Shown here in pieces: positions 33,753-44,589 of a stretch of DNA of 64,000 nucleotides. The position numbers and the translations under genes are program-made. Source of the stretch: Alternaria dauci (lineage: Eukaryota > Ascomycota > Dothideomycetes > Pleosporales > Pleosporaceae); the NCBI RefSeq assembly GCF_042100115.1, contig NC_091273.1:1240001-1304000 (forward strand), given 5' to 3'. Below the pieces are notes generated by a model, which was given only the letters and a program-made list of their open reading frames with translations, made no database searches and was not told where the DNA came from. Position 1 is the first letter of the stretch. Each line of letters opens with the position of its first letter.

Positions 33753-35673
33753 CTACCATTCTGACTCTTATATGTGATATGAGGCCTACCATCTCAGCAC
33801 GAGCTTTGTGCTTTCCTAGCTATCGCCCACCGACTCACGACCGAAGTCACTGCCTTCCCAGCAGCACTGTACTCTTTCGATCTGGCCCCATGATCCTTTC
33901 CAGTTCTCCAGCAGCGAGTAGGATTTGTCGTTTGCAAGTTGAAGACGCGCTAGAGCCACGCTGGAAGATCGGCCAGAACGTGTAGTCCGGATGAAGGGCT
34001 ATGTTTGGTGGCCGTGACCCGCTTGACGTAGTGTAGAAGAGTACTCATTGGAGCAACGCCTTGTTTTAGTCAGAGGGAAGCCTGATGAGGCTCAATTAAG
34101 CTTTCTCGCATGTCTCTGAGTAGTGACCCATTTCGGTATCTAGCTGCGAGGCAGCATCGCAGGCAACACGGAAGATTGAACGGGGTAGATTAGGCGAGCC
34201 ATTTCCTATTGTCGGCTTCAATCTTGCTCATTAGCTTCAGCCAAGCGGATCGCATCGTGAGCAATGCGGTAGGCAAGTGGCTATGCGTGGGGAACGGGCA
34301 TGGTGGAGTCTGGCTTGCACGGTTAGAACTTCCGTTCGTGGGACGCCCCGTAGGGCCGAGAAGGAGGCTTACTATAGGTTGCCACCCTGGCGGTGTTGGC
34401 CATAATAAGGCCCTCGATCATCTGCGATGAAACTGGAGCGAAAGAGGAAATTGCGACAGTGATGGAATGGGGAAGGGAGATGTTTGGCTGTTCGGCTGTC
34501 TGGCGACTGCAGCGTGGCGCATGGATGTTCCCCCCCACCTGAGATTCGCTACACGCGGCTTGTACCTGCCTTGCGTCAACACCAACGTCGTTCCTACACC
34601 CTCGACCGCCGCTCTTCTCGTCTTCCCTCTCAAATGGGCACGCCCTTGTCGCGACACGCGATGACGCAACATTTCCAGCGCTCAAGCTTCCCTGCCGCAG
34701 CCAGCTCCTATAGCCACCTGCTGCTGAGCGCACCAAAGCCCAGGTCGCTCGGAGATCAGCAGCTTATCTCAGCCATAAATAGAGAGGCTTCACAAAGCTT
34801 CGGCATTGGTTCCGGGATCACATTCATGTCCTAATCATGTCTGCCTTGCCCTAATGGCTAAGGTGGAAGGCCTTTGGGGGCCAATGGCAGTGCAGCAGAG
34901 CCGAAGGTTCAGGAGCGCCACTAAGTTGCTAACGGCTTCGTCTGTGCTACTGCTGATATAACACCAAGCTAAATGACGGCAACCAGACAATTGGTCCCAA
35001 ACCCAGCAGGCAAACAACTTTTGGGGATGCCAGATTACCAACAGAGTGTTCAGCCAAGCTCCAATCCTCTCTCCGACCGGTGTTATTCCCGTCTTGCTGA
35101 GCTCACACCGTCACTACAACACGTGCGCGTTTTGTCACGAGGTATTACGCTATATGCGCTTACTTCCGGGGTATGACAGAGTTGACGCGGCATTGTGATG
35201 TAGCAAAGTGACAAAGAGTCCGGATGAGCGCATATGGTAGGATACCAGACAGGCATTGTGGATAGTCGTAGGTAGACATAAATCTGCATCATGTGATTGA
35301 TGGTTCAGTATCAGCTCTCCATTACTGTTGAGATAAAGTCTATCAGGCTAATAGTCACCATCTGCACAGTTTCAAATGCTATTCTGGCGAGTGTTATTAG
35401 AAACTTGGTGGTGCTGTTCACACTAAAGTCTTCGCTGATAGAAAACGAAGTTCCCTCTTTGGTATTCATACCAGAGTGCGAAGTGTGCATCATGGCATAA
35501 GTCACGTGAAGGGATGCGCATGCAGGGCTTGGCTCGCTAATCTAACATCGATCTGGATCCTCGATGTTTCAGGGACCATCTGCGTCATCGATCGGTGCTA
35601 AACAGACGCGAAAGCTGAACGCGTCGAGGCAGTAGAGCAGCCATGGCACCAATTCCTCGCTTTTCGAACGCGC
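33753..35673. other. gene-poor intergenic region upstream of the photolyase
   Basis: 1.92 kb with several ORFs of 60-137 codons but none with protein-like composition or ATG/splice support. The last 130 bp carry two GATCGA motifs. No repeat or RNA gene seen. Confidence 0.4.
35548..35593 (-). promoter_or_regulatory. two GATCGA motifs upstream of photolyase
   Basis: TCGATC at 35548-35553 and 35588-35593 (GATCGA on the minus strand) lie about 126 and 86 bp before the ATG. GATCGA resembles the White Collar light-response element of Neurospora; light regulation here is inferred. Confidence 0.35.
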
Positions 35674-35816
35674 ATGGCATTTGCGCATTTGCCGCATCTG
35701 ATCAACCGCTTCGCACGCGTCAGCCCCTTCACGCGCATCACGTCCCGACTGCCATCGATCGTACCCTACCCAGCTTCCCCGGTGAAGAGACTGGCCACGA
35801 TGCCACCAAAACGTAA
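35643..35816 (+). other. overlapping upstream ORF of the photolyase mRNA
   Basis: An ATG in strong context (cagccATGG) 31 bp before the photolyase start opens a 57-codon frame that overlaps both candidate photolyase start codons and stops at 35814-35816. Its existence on the mRNA depends on the transcription start, which cannot be seen. Confidence 0.4.
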
Positions 35817-37753
35817 AGCGAGCATCCCGCCCAATGCGGCATCTGCGAAAAACTATACCGATGTATCCGGGGATGCGCCCAACAAGCGTTCGCGTATTGC
35901 TAAACCCATCCCAAAAGCCTTCGCAGCTGGCGCGCCACCCACGGAATCGATAGCGAGAAATGCCGAAAATGGAGCGCCTGGGGAGGCTGTGAAGAAGGAA
36001 CAAGGTGGATTTGACCACTCGAGGCCGGAAGAGCGAGCAGGCATAGTTGACAGGCGATACTATCCTGCTGAGATGAGCAATGAGCGATGCGCCCTGTACA
36101 ATGCAAACGGGATACCGCGGCCGATCGAGATACTGGCAAGGACGCTAGAGAGTACAAAAGATAGGCGTAAGGCTATCAAAGAAGCAAACAAGGCGCAATC
36201 TGGCGATGCCGTGGTACACTGGTTCAAGAGAGATCTGCGAATGCGGGATAACACAGGCTTGTCGCAGGCTGCCCAGCTGGCCAAGGAGAAGGGTGTGGGT
36301 GTCATCGGTGTCTGGTTCATGAGCCCACAAGACTGGGAAGCTCATCTGGTTAGCCCACCCAAATGTGATTTTGAACTGCGTTCGGTCGAGTCCCTGAAGA
36401 AGGAGCTCGAAGAGTTGGACATCCCGCTATACATTGAGACAATTGTGGAGAGGACGAACGTGACAAAGCGACTGGTAGAGCTGGCCGAGAATTGGAATGT
36501 GAAGAACGTATTCTGCAACCTGGAATACGAACCCGACGAGCTACGGCGAGAAGAACGTCTAGTGCGTAAGATGCTGGAAAAGGGCATCAACTTCGATCCA
36601 CAACACGATGACTGTGTTGTGCCACCCGGAAGTCTCAAGACAGGGGCTGGGAAGCAATATGCCGTGTACAGCCCCTGGTATCGGGCATGGGTTGCATATC
36701 TCCACGCGCATCCGCATCTCTTGAACGAGCGACCGATACCCGAACGTAATCCTCCCACCTTCCGCCAAAACTTCACCCAGCTCTTTGATTCGAGGGTTCC
36801 CGAACTTCCAGAGTGCAAGTCGTTGACACCCGAAGAGAAGGATCGCTTCTACCACCTATGGCCCGCAGGCGAGTCCGCCGCCATCGACCGCCTCGAACGC
36901 TTCCTGGTTGAAAAGATCGGCAAGTACAAGGATACCCGTAACTTCCCCGCTCAAAACAGCACGGGACGTGTCAGCGTACATCACGCTGCTGGCACACTAG
37001 CAGCCCGAACCAGTGTGCGTATGGCAAGGGACGTCAACAGTTCAAAAAAGCTCGATGGTGGCAAGGACGGTGTTAAAGGTTGGATCGGAGAAGTTGCGTG
37101 GCGCGATTTTTATCGGCATGTGCTTGTACACTGGCCATATGTCTGGTATAGTTGTCACATATACCTGGTCTACCGACGAGACTAACATTATCCTCAGCAT
37201 GAACAAGCCCTTCAAATTTGAATACACAAATATTGAATGGGAATACAACGACGCCCACTTCCAGGCTTGGACTCAAGGCCGTACAGGCTACCCTATCGTC
37301 GACGCAGCAATGCGTTGCCTGAATCACACCGGCTACATGCACAACCGCCTTCGCATGACCACAGCTTCCTTCCTTGCAAAACACCTCTTGCTGGACTGGC
37401 GTCTCGGCGAACAATACTTCCTCACTCACCTCGTTGACGGTGACTTCTCTTCGAATAACGGCGGCTGGGGCTTCAGTGCTTCAACTGGCGTAGATCCCCA
37501 ACCGTACTTTCGAATCTTCAACCCATGGACCCAGTCCGAGAAGTTTGACGAGAAGGGAGAGTTCATCAAATTGTGGGTACCAGAGCTTGAAGAAATAGAG
37601 GGGCCGGCCATACATAATCCTTACAGTGCGGGTGGGAAGGCAGCACAAATAGCAAAGGCCAAAGGCTATCCCGAGCCAGTGGTTGAGCATAGATTCGCGA
37701 GGGAGAGGTGTCTCGCGCGATATAAGGCAGGCATTGGAAGGGAGACCGCGTGA
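35674..37753 (+). CDS. PHR1: class I CPD photolyase (deoxyribodipyrimidine photo-lyase)
   Basis: Two exons (35674-37145, 37198-37753) across a 52-nt intron (TG|GTATAG...CCTCAG|C) encode 675 aa, restoring PYVCMNKPFKFEYTNIEW. The antenna domain begins near residue 170 (DAVVHWFKRDLRMRDNTGL); the FAD domain shows WIGEVAWRDFYRHVL, GRTGYPIVDAAMRCLNHTGY, MHNRLRMTTASFLAKHLL and NNGGWGFSASTGVDPQPYFR. It repairs UV-induced cyclobutane dimers using blue light. Residues 1-42 are Arg-rich and lack acids, like a mitochondrial leader; a second Met at residue 43 (MPPKRKAS) starts a nuclear-localisation-like N-terminus, so two isoforms from alternative starts are plausible. Confidence 0.95.
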
Positions 37754-38536
37754 AGATGTGAGGGCAGAACATCAACACTGTTTGCAACTCTCAACAGTTA
37801 TAGCCTAATCGCGGTAAGGATAATAGTCTCGAGATATACGCCTAGCAGCGCTCTTTGAACGATAGTCGATGGATCCTCTCTATGTGTACCGTTCTCTCGC
37901 ATTATCAGATCTAACGTACGATAAGATATTCGATAATACATTCACATTGCACGATCGGAGAAGGTGGAGATCGTGTGAGCGAGGTGGGCCTCCTACCCAG
38001 ACACAATTCTAGCCTGTTTTTTGACAAAGCTCAAAGTAATGGGATGTTGAACAGACTTCCGCATAAACAATACGATCAAAGGCCCTAGTCTCACACAATG
38101 ATACAGCCATTTTCGGGACTACATCCTGGACGAAAGAGCTGTGGAAGAAGGTCTGACGGCAGACTGGGTATATCCCCAGCTGATCTTGAGAGTGCGAGGG
38201 TCAGAAGGAAACGCTAACTGCATCTGGTTACTCTGATTTAGCCCGGTTCCTCGCCACCTGTGGTGTACAGATGGCGTCCTTCTCATCGATATTCGCGATC
38301 TCACTTCAGAGGGCCACCTAAAAGTAACGTGTACTTCCGAGTCATGTATGACCTCGCTTGATGAGTTTTTGTCGATCGTACTGCCTACTGTGGAACTATA
38401 TCCGCGCCTGACGCGATCGTCAATCAGGCAGCCGCGCTCTACAGGCACCCTTTCGTCACATATCCAACACAAAAGTCTAGCGCATCTAAGCTCTTTTGGG
38501 TTCTAAAGTAATAGCACAAACTCGAACACGTTTCTT
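37754..38536. other. intergenic region between photolyase and the zinc-cluster gene
   Basis: 783 bp; contains the candidate decayed frame above and the promoter of the Zn2Cys6 gene. No repeat recognised. Confidence 0.4.
38051..38506 (+). pseudogene. candidate decayed coding sequence of unknown family
   Basis: One frame reads as protein-like sequence from 38051 to the stop at 38504 (for example RDYILDERAVEEGLTADWVY and HLWCTDGVLLIDIRDL) but is interrupted by TGA at 38099 and 38234; a further TGA at 38048 precedes more protein-like codons (back to about 37985). All breaks are TGA, as expected if CGA arginine codons decayed. An 89-codon stretch lies open after the last break. The second TGA could alternatively lie in an intron (CTAAC...TTTAG is present), but I found no donor in the right phase. 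No family recognised. Confidence 0.32.
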
Positions 38537-40968
38537 ATGACGCAAACTGGAAAATGCGACACGTGTCGTCAGCGGAAAGTTAAGGTAAGGCGCCCACCGT
38601 GGACGGAAAGCAGCGTCACGCGTCGTGAAGCATTGCAAACCACTGGGAATGGGATTGATGCTTTGCTAATAATCGCGCAGTGTGATGAAAAGCGACCAAA
38701 ATGCAGCTCATGCAAGAAGAAAGACCGACCATGCACCTATTCCTACGGAAAAGCTTCGGCATTTGTGGTGCAGGACCCAAACCAATTGACCAAGCATGGA
38801 AGATCAAGAACCACACCCGTCACATATCCGCTGACCCCTTCTGATGAAGACATCGACTCATCTTCAACAACGCCTCCGAATCTGTGCGTTACAACAGAAA
38901 GACACGCAGAGGATGGACAAGGTTACTTCCAGACTTTAGCACTGCGCTCGAAGGTTAAAAGTCGTCTGTCAGAGAAGAGGAAGAATAGACAGCAACGTGT
39001 GCTTCAGGCTTACCTTTGCAAGCTACGGGAAGAGCACACACTTGTAGTCCATCAACCATCCTCTGATGAGACCACGTTGATCGCCCGATATGTTAGCATG
39101 CTAGGACCGGACCCCATGGGAAAGCAGCCTTTTGGAATACTGGGGACCTGGATACAGTCGATACCTTCGCGCATAGGCTCAAACAAGATGCTAGACCTCG
39201 CTGTCGAATTCCTAGTCGACAGTTATGGGACGTTTCGAGACGACATGCACTCGAGGCGCAAGGTCGCCAAAGCGACGAAAGCCAAAGCATTGAAGGAACT
39301 GCAGCTTATCGTAATGAGTACTGATAACCAAACAACGTACGATGTTTTGTTAGCGACAAAATTGCACTACGCTGCAGAAGTAAGCTTGCATGCTGAGAGC
39401 TCTAGAGCTTTACTGACAACTCCCAGGCTCTTTTGGGGCTGGATACTATGTACCACGCCATACACGCGTTCGGTCTCGCCGAGCTGCTGAGGTCGGGATC
39501 TGTGTCTGGTGTTGATGACGAGCATTTCTGGGATCTGATCGATAACACTTACATCGACGACGTGAGTACCGTTTTCATCTTCAACATTTTGTGCTGATGT
39601 TAGTAGGTTCATGAGGCGATGTTAGCAGGCCGCAAGTCAGTATATCACAACGAATTCTATCTATCAGCGACATACCCCCCACCAATCGATTCGGATGTAA
39701 TAATACTGTCGCCATCGCAAAGAGCCTCGATAGCCATCATGCACGTCTTCATCCAGTGCCCCTATGCAGTGGCCTTAGTACGGCACGCTATTTCGAACCC
39801 CGATGACACGAGTGCCCTTGCGGCCGCGATGTCGCACCTGGAGTCTCTAATGCAAATCGATCTCTCGCAACATGTGTCTGAACTGATGCAAACATCAGTC
39901 TCTGTGGTACCCATACCACCATCACCGGAGATCGCTGACTTGATGCCCGATACGCTAGAATTCAGCTCCGTACGAAGTATGATTCTCTGCACAAGATACT
40001 GGATGTTGCAGACGGTACTTTGCGGTCTTGCGGATACGCTGTATCGACACTTTCCCGTTGAGGCAGCGATATCGCTGCTCCCATCACCTCAGCAACTACG
40101 GATCGTCGATGTTGATAGCGCAATACATATTGCAAAGTCCTTGAGATGGGCAGCTTCTGTTTCTCGAGACTTACCGCTTGTAACATTACGCTTACACACA
40201 CCGCTTCAGTTGACGATAAGCCCCTGGCACCGCACAATACGAGAAATCTCCACTCAAAGATCACGATCCGGCTCGCCGGACATCCTGCCCGAAATTACGA
40301 CGGAGCTATCACGTGCAGAACGCATGAAGACTTGGGTCATTAATCAGTGTAACTTGATACACATTCAATGGGATGTTTCTGTTGTCGATGAACAACCTCT
40401 TCTGGAAGCTCTTGACACCATGGCTGGAGAGAAGGTCCCTGATTGGCTTCCTGTACGCGTGCGATTCGAAGCTGAAGACGGTGAAATGGTTATGAAGTTG
40501 GAATACGAGAACAAAACGGGAAGCTTTTCAGAGAACATCGATGTCAACACTGAGCCACCCCCTACAACTCGAATGCCGCATCCTGGAACTACGGGTCAAG
40601 AATGGCAAAGAAAATATTTAAGCGTACAAGAGCTGCCGCTCAGGGATGGCAAGAATGAAGGTACAAGACACAACGTAACGTTTGACAATAAGCATAAGAA
40701 TGCGTGTCTAGCTCCGAGCTGGACTACTAGACCTGTGGACTTCATTCACAGCACCGGGAGGAACTTATGCTCCACTTCTGGGTGGTGGCCTGAGACACCG
40801 AAAACCTCGACGGTGTTGCTGGATAGCACGCACAAAGTCTCAGCTTTTTCGCACATGCCACGCCAATCACATATGGATGCAGACAGTGCATCCAGCGATA
40901 TATACGGCCATCCTTGCTTAGCTTCAAGTTGGTGGCCGCAGACGCCCAATCATTTACATAATAGCTAG
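38537..40968 (+). CDS. Zn2Cys6 zinc-cluster transcription factor
   Basis: Four exons (38537-38584, 38681-39379, 39427-39561, 39607-40968) with introns of 96, 47 and 45 nt, all phase 0, encode 747 aa. The first intron splits the zinc cluster; splicing joins CDTCRQRKVK to CDEKRPKCSSCKKKDRPC, a complete C-x2-C-x6-C-x6-C-x2-C-x6-C module at residues 7-34. A basic segment (SEKRKNRQQRVLQAYLCKL) and a long helical middle region follow, as in many fungal activators. The last ~110 residues contain a repeated CxxSxWW-PxTP-type peptide (STSGWWPETP and ASSWWPQTP). Target genes unknown; it neighbours a glycosylase and a secreted AttH-like protein. Confidence 0.88.
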
Positions 40969-41307
40969 GTGGTATTGGGGTGCGAACCGGTTGGCTTAAT
41001 TGGTCCTCTCATGGTATCATAACTGCTACATCGCTTTTCTTTCTTTCCTTTGCAGAACATAATCCTCTGTATCTTCAGCTACCATTTCCTCACCACGATT
41101 GTGTCGCCCACTCCCATCCTCCAAAACTCGCCCATGGGCATCTTAAACCTCTTAGGTTGACGTAGTCGGTGATGCATATTCACAACAGCAGCACAAAGTC
41201 TTCATTGCTTCATTTTTGGTTATGTGGATTCAAAAGCAGTTAAATATGATTATAAAAGAGCATACAGCACAACGTGCTTTACCATGTAAGCATACAATAC
41301 TGTACAT
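40969..41307. other. convergent intergenic region
   Basis: 339 bp between the zinc-cluster gene and the DNA glycosylase stops; nothing recognised. Confidence 0.5.
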
Positions 41308-42324
41308 CTAAGAGTCTTGCTTGAGCTGCTGCTTGATCTCCTTGTGCGCCTTGCAGCCTGTAGTATCTTTGCTGCCACCGCGGCAGGCAGGACACGTCCG
41401 TCCGTGCTGTATAAGGAAGAAGTGGAGTTTAATCTTGAGGTCGGCCGGTATCACCGCATCCAAGTGTAATTGTGTACTCTCCCGAGTAGCTTCTTTTGGT
41501 CTCCAGCCCCACAGGCCAGCTATACGATAGACATGCGTATCCACCGTGAATCGATTTCTCTTCAAGCACCAGCCCATGACGACAAAAGCGGACTTTGAGC
41601 CAATGTACTTGTAGCTCATCAGCTCCTTCATGGCATCTTCATCACTTGCTTCCAGGAGATGATCCAGATTCCAACGCCCGTATCGTCGCTGGACTTCATC
41701 GAGAATGGACATGATGATCTTGGTCTTCCTGACATGGAGTCCGCCGCAGTGAATAGTCTCTTGTAATTTATCTGATCCACCAGCATATATCTTGTCGTAT
41801 GCAAATACCGAGCCGTACGTTTCCTTCATGCTGTTCATGGCGCGTTTTGCATTGTTCCAACTAGTGGCCTGGCTGAGGACTGCAACGATCATGGCGTCCA
41901 GAACGAACGGTATTGTTTCAGGTGTGTTTTCGTCAATTTCAGCCTCCACAGCGTCGTTGTGCAGTTTGTATAGGACATCGTAGGCGATCTGGCATTCGCG
42001 GTTTGTAGGATGACCGAAATCGGGGTATGGAGTCGTCGTTGCGTGGGCTGACCACGACTTCCACTTCTTCTCCGCCACCGCTTCATCGTCTACCTTAGGA
42101 CTGTCTCTCTTCACAGTTCTGGTCTGGTCATCCTTGCTTCTCTTCTGCTCCCAATCTTGCCCTACAACGGCTCTCTTTGCAGAACGATTTGCAGCTTGAC
42201 TTTTGCCGCGCTTACTGATGGTCTCCTCACTGGCCGAGGAATCCGAATACCTCCTTTTCACTGTACTGCTTGCTGCCTGTTGAACCGTACGTGTAGCCGC
42301 ACGCGCTGATCGTCGCAATGCCAT
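41308..42324 (-). CDS. HhH-GPD family DNA glycosylase (endonuclease III-like)
   Basis: Intronless 338-aa protein. Residues 1-85 are basic and disordered, probably nuclear targeting. The HhH-GPD domain includes MIVAVLSQATSWNNAKRAMN, LHVRKTKIIMSILDEVQRR, and the helix-hairpin-helix with catalytic lysine and aspartate in YKYIGSKSAFVVMGWC and RFTVDTHVYRIAGLWGW. Such enzymes excise damaged bases and may cleave AP sites. The C-terminus HGRTCPACRGG...GC has three cysteines at C-x2-C-x8-C instead of the four (C-x6-C-x2-C-x5-C) of the endonuclease III 4Fe-4S loop, so the cluster is probably absent. A related fungal-specific glycosylase group is likely. Confidence 0.88.
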   Translation of the reverse strand: MALRRSARAATRTVQQAASSTVKRRYSDSSASEETISKRGKSQAANRSAKRAVVGQDWEQKRSKDDQTRTVKRDSPKVDDEAVAEKKWKSWSAHATTTPYPDFGHPTNRECQIAYDVLYKLHNDAVEAEIDENTPETIPFVLDAMIVAVLSQATSWNNAKRAMNSMKETYGSVFAYDKIYAGGSDKLQETIHCGGLHVRKTKIIMSILDEVQRRYGRWNLDHLLEASDEDAMKELMSYKYIGSKSAFVVMGWCLKRNRFTVDTHVYRIAGLWGWRPKEATRESTQLHLDAVIPADLKIKLHFFLIQHGRTCPACRGGSKDTTGCKAHKEIKQQLKQDS

Positions 42325-43320
42325 AGTACAGAGTAAGGGCTGGATACAGTCGCGGGTCTTCGAGTCACAGCGTGGGTGGGCTTACAGGAGAAGGACTGCG
42401 GCAGACGCATCATCAAAGATAAACGCCAATCGACGCGCTGATGTCGTCATTGATCGCAAGTCTCGGCCATATGTCCTTGGTAGAGGGACTCATTAACGAA
42501 GCTTGTGCAAGGGTCGGATTCCGCGGGCACTGACATCTAGGTTCACTAGTTGCAAGAATCTCGATCCCCTGCGATTTCGCTGGGCTAGTCTACTTTAGGT
42601 AACCGGCCAAAGCAGACCCCAGCGAAACAAAACAAAACCTACACAACAATCTCACCGCTTCCTAAAGGGAGTGTGTAGGGTCGGAATTAGGCTCCTAGTA
42701 GAGGCCTTTTGTATAGCAATAGTTATTGAGTTGCACTTTGATGTTGTTCTGCTAGGTTTGTCTAGAGTGGCTGGCTGGCTACCTAAAGTAGACTAGCCCA
42801 ACGAAGATTAAAGGGGAACATCAAATTATTAAGAACGTTGATTACTGTTCGCTAAAGCACAACCCAATGACTATGACTATACAACAAGCCTCCCCTGGGA
42901 GACCTAAGGGCAATCATACACACTCGTGGTCTACAAGTTGCGACGCGTCGGACATTTCGGGAAAGAACCCAACACTCGGCCCGCAGGCTGATCCATGGAT
43001 CCTATCAACCCAACACCGTCGTTCTAAAATGTCGATCTGATTGCGTAATGGCCCATGTGCGTTTTGGGCTGCAAGGATGAATCACAAATTCTAATCGGAA
43101 TATCGAGGCGGATCTGCAGCTTGGCTACAGTATCCTTCATGACGGGCGGCGAAAGGAACAAACAGCATCCGGTCTGCGGAATCAACGAATATCCGCTTTA
43201 CTAAGAGGAAAAAGTGCCCTTGGATGAGATGCTTTAAAGGCACTAGCGGCATGGAATAGTATCTGTATTGCAAGACGCACACCACCTGCACCCATTTCAT
43301 ATCCAGCTGAACGCACCACA
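42325..43320. other. divergent intergenic region carrying a MITE-like element
   Basis: 996 bp between the glycosylase and AttH-like gene starts; the only structure seen is the inverted-repeat element below. Confidence 0.5.
42563..42819. mobile_element. MITE-like element with ~45-bp terminal inverted repeats
   Basis: The left arm (about 42563-42609) and right arm (about 42772-42819) are inverted copies: a 20-bp perfect core tgggctagtctactttaggt (42581-42600) matches the complement of 42781-42800, with weaker matching on both sides (tcccct outside, aaccggcc/agccagcc inside). The ~257-bp unit has no ORF, as expected of a non-autonomous DNA transposon remnant. Target-site duplications could not be fixed with certainty. 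Confidence 0.7.
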
Positions 43321-44423
43321 ATGACCATGATTCGCGCACCTCTGCTCCTGTCAATGCTGGCAGCAACGAGTTGTGCTCTCTATAATTTCTCTCCAGAGAA
43401 CTCGCCAACAGCATACGATGTAACGTTTCTCTTAACCTCCAGAAGTACCGTAGACACGTCAATACTTACATCGCCTGCCAGGATTATCTGCCAACACAAC
43501 TCTCACTGCCGGACACGCAGCTTGCTACGGCAGGCTTCAACTCTTACTGGTTTGCTCACTCCCTTACCACGGTCAACGGCTCCGAATATGTACTTGTGGC
43601 TCACGCAATTGTAATTCCCACCAACGGGCTCACCATCAGAACCTCTTTACTCGACGCCGGAAACCCGGAGACTTACTGGAAGTATTCAACCGTAGTTCCT
43701 CTTCAGGGCAATACCACGTCAACGAATGGTCAACTGAGCATCCAGGGAAAAGGAATCGAGGTGTCGAGCAATTCAGAAGATAATCTTGCAAGTATGAGTT
43801 CACGTGGTTCAAATGAGCAATACGAGTACAACTTGACAGTCAAAGCGAGCTCAAGGGTCATTCTGAATGCCGGAACAGGGTTCTTCAACTGGGGGAAAGG
43901 TAGCACGACGCAATGGTCACTTCCAAGTGGCCAAACCTCTGGCACATTGTCTATCGGCAACTCGCTATACCAGATCGACGGGGAGCGCTCAATGACATGG
44001 TACGACCGACAGTACGGTACTGGTAGCCCCGACGGCGGTTTCACCTGGTTTGGGGTCCATTTCCCGGGCTCCGATGTCAAGGCAAGCATCTGGTTTTCGG
44101 ATAACGAGGACCCCAAGCAGCATCTCCGCTTTGCGACTATTCGCACAAGCTACGGCTTATCAATAGTCCGATTCAATCTGACTGCCGACCCAAACGTTGC
44201 ATGGACATCGCCAGAAACCAACACTACCTACCAAACCAGGTGGATTCTCGACTTTGACAACGGAGACTTCCTGGAAGTTAATAGTGTGAGGAAAGATCAG
44301 GAGATTGCAGCGGACGCGCTGGTCGCGGTCTCAGCTTTCGCGTCTGTGAAAGGACGGTTCTTTGGGCAGAAGAAAGGGTTTGCGCTTATTGATGTGGTGC
44401 CCGCTGTAACCACCGCTGCATAG
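43321..44423 (+). CDS. secreted AttH/CrtC-like (lipocalin-like) protein, kievitone hydratase-like
   Basis: Exon 1 (43321-43419) and exon 2 (43482-44423) across a 62-nt intron (GAT|GTAACG...TGCCAG|GAT) encode 346 aa. The first ~19 residues are a signal peptide (APLLLSMLAATSCA). The mature protein reads LATAGFNSYWFAHSLTT, then SLPSGQTSGTLSIGN, and ERSMTWYDRQYGTG with GFTWFGVHFPGSDVKASIWF: the paired lipocalin-like domains of the AttH/CrtC family. Members include fungal kievitone hydratase and the pericyclases of polyketide pathways; substrate cannot be predicted. Several N-glycosylation sequons fit secretion. The GTAACG donor is weak, so the intron is less certain than the domain. It is convergent with a zinc-finger regulator. 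Confidence 0.8.
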
Positions 44424-44589
44424 ATAGAACCATGTCGTCACGGCGTTACCGAGCTTCCTCAAGGTGCATGCGATCAAAATCCGTTCGTATAATAGATGAT
44501 GCATTCTTGTCAGCATGGTCATGGGACAGCCCAATATTCCAATGCTAGACACGTCATAGCGCAATGCACATTATAAGATGTGGTATCGC

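Noticed and set aside
34323..34736. 137-codon minus-strand ORF upstream of the photolyase
   Set aside because: Low-complexity mixed composition, no recognisable motif, other frames equally open.
34840..34930. Possible tRNA-like stretch
   Set aside because: No B box (GGTTCGA) and no acceptor-stem pairing.
38119..38472. 117-codon minus-strand ORF
   Set aside because: Opens with TTG, antisense to the more protein-like decayed frame.
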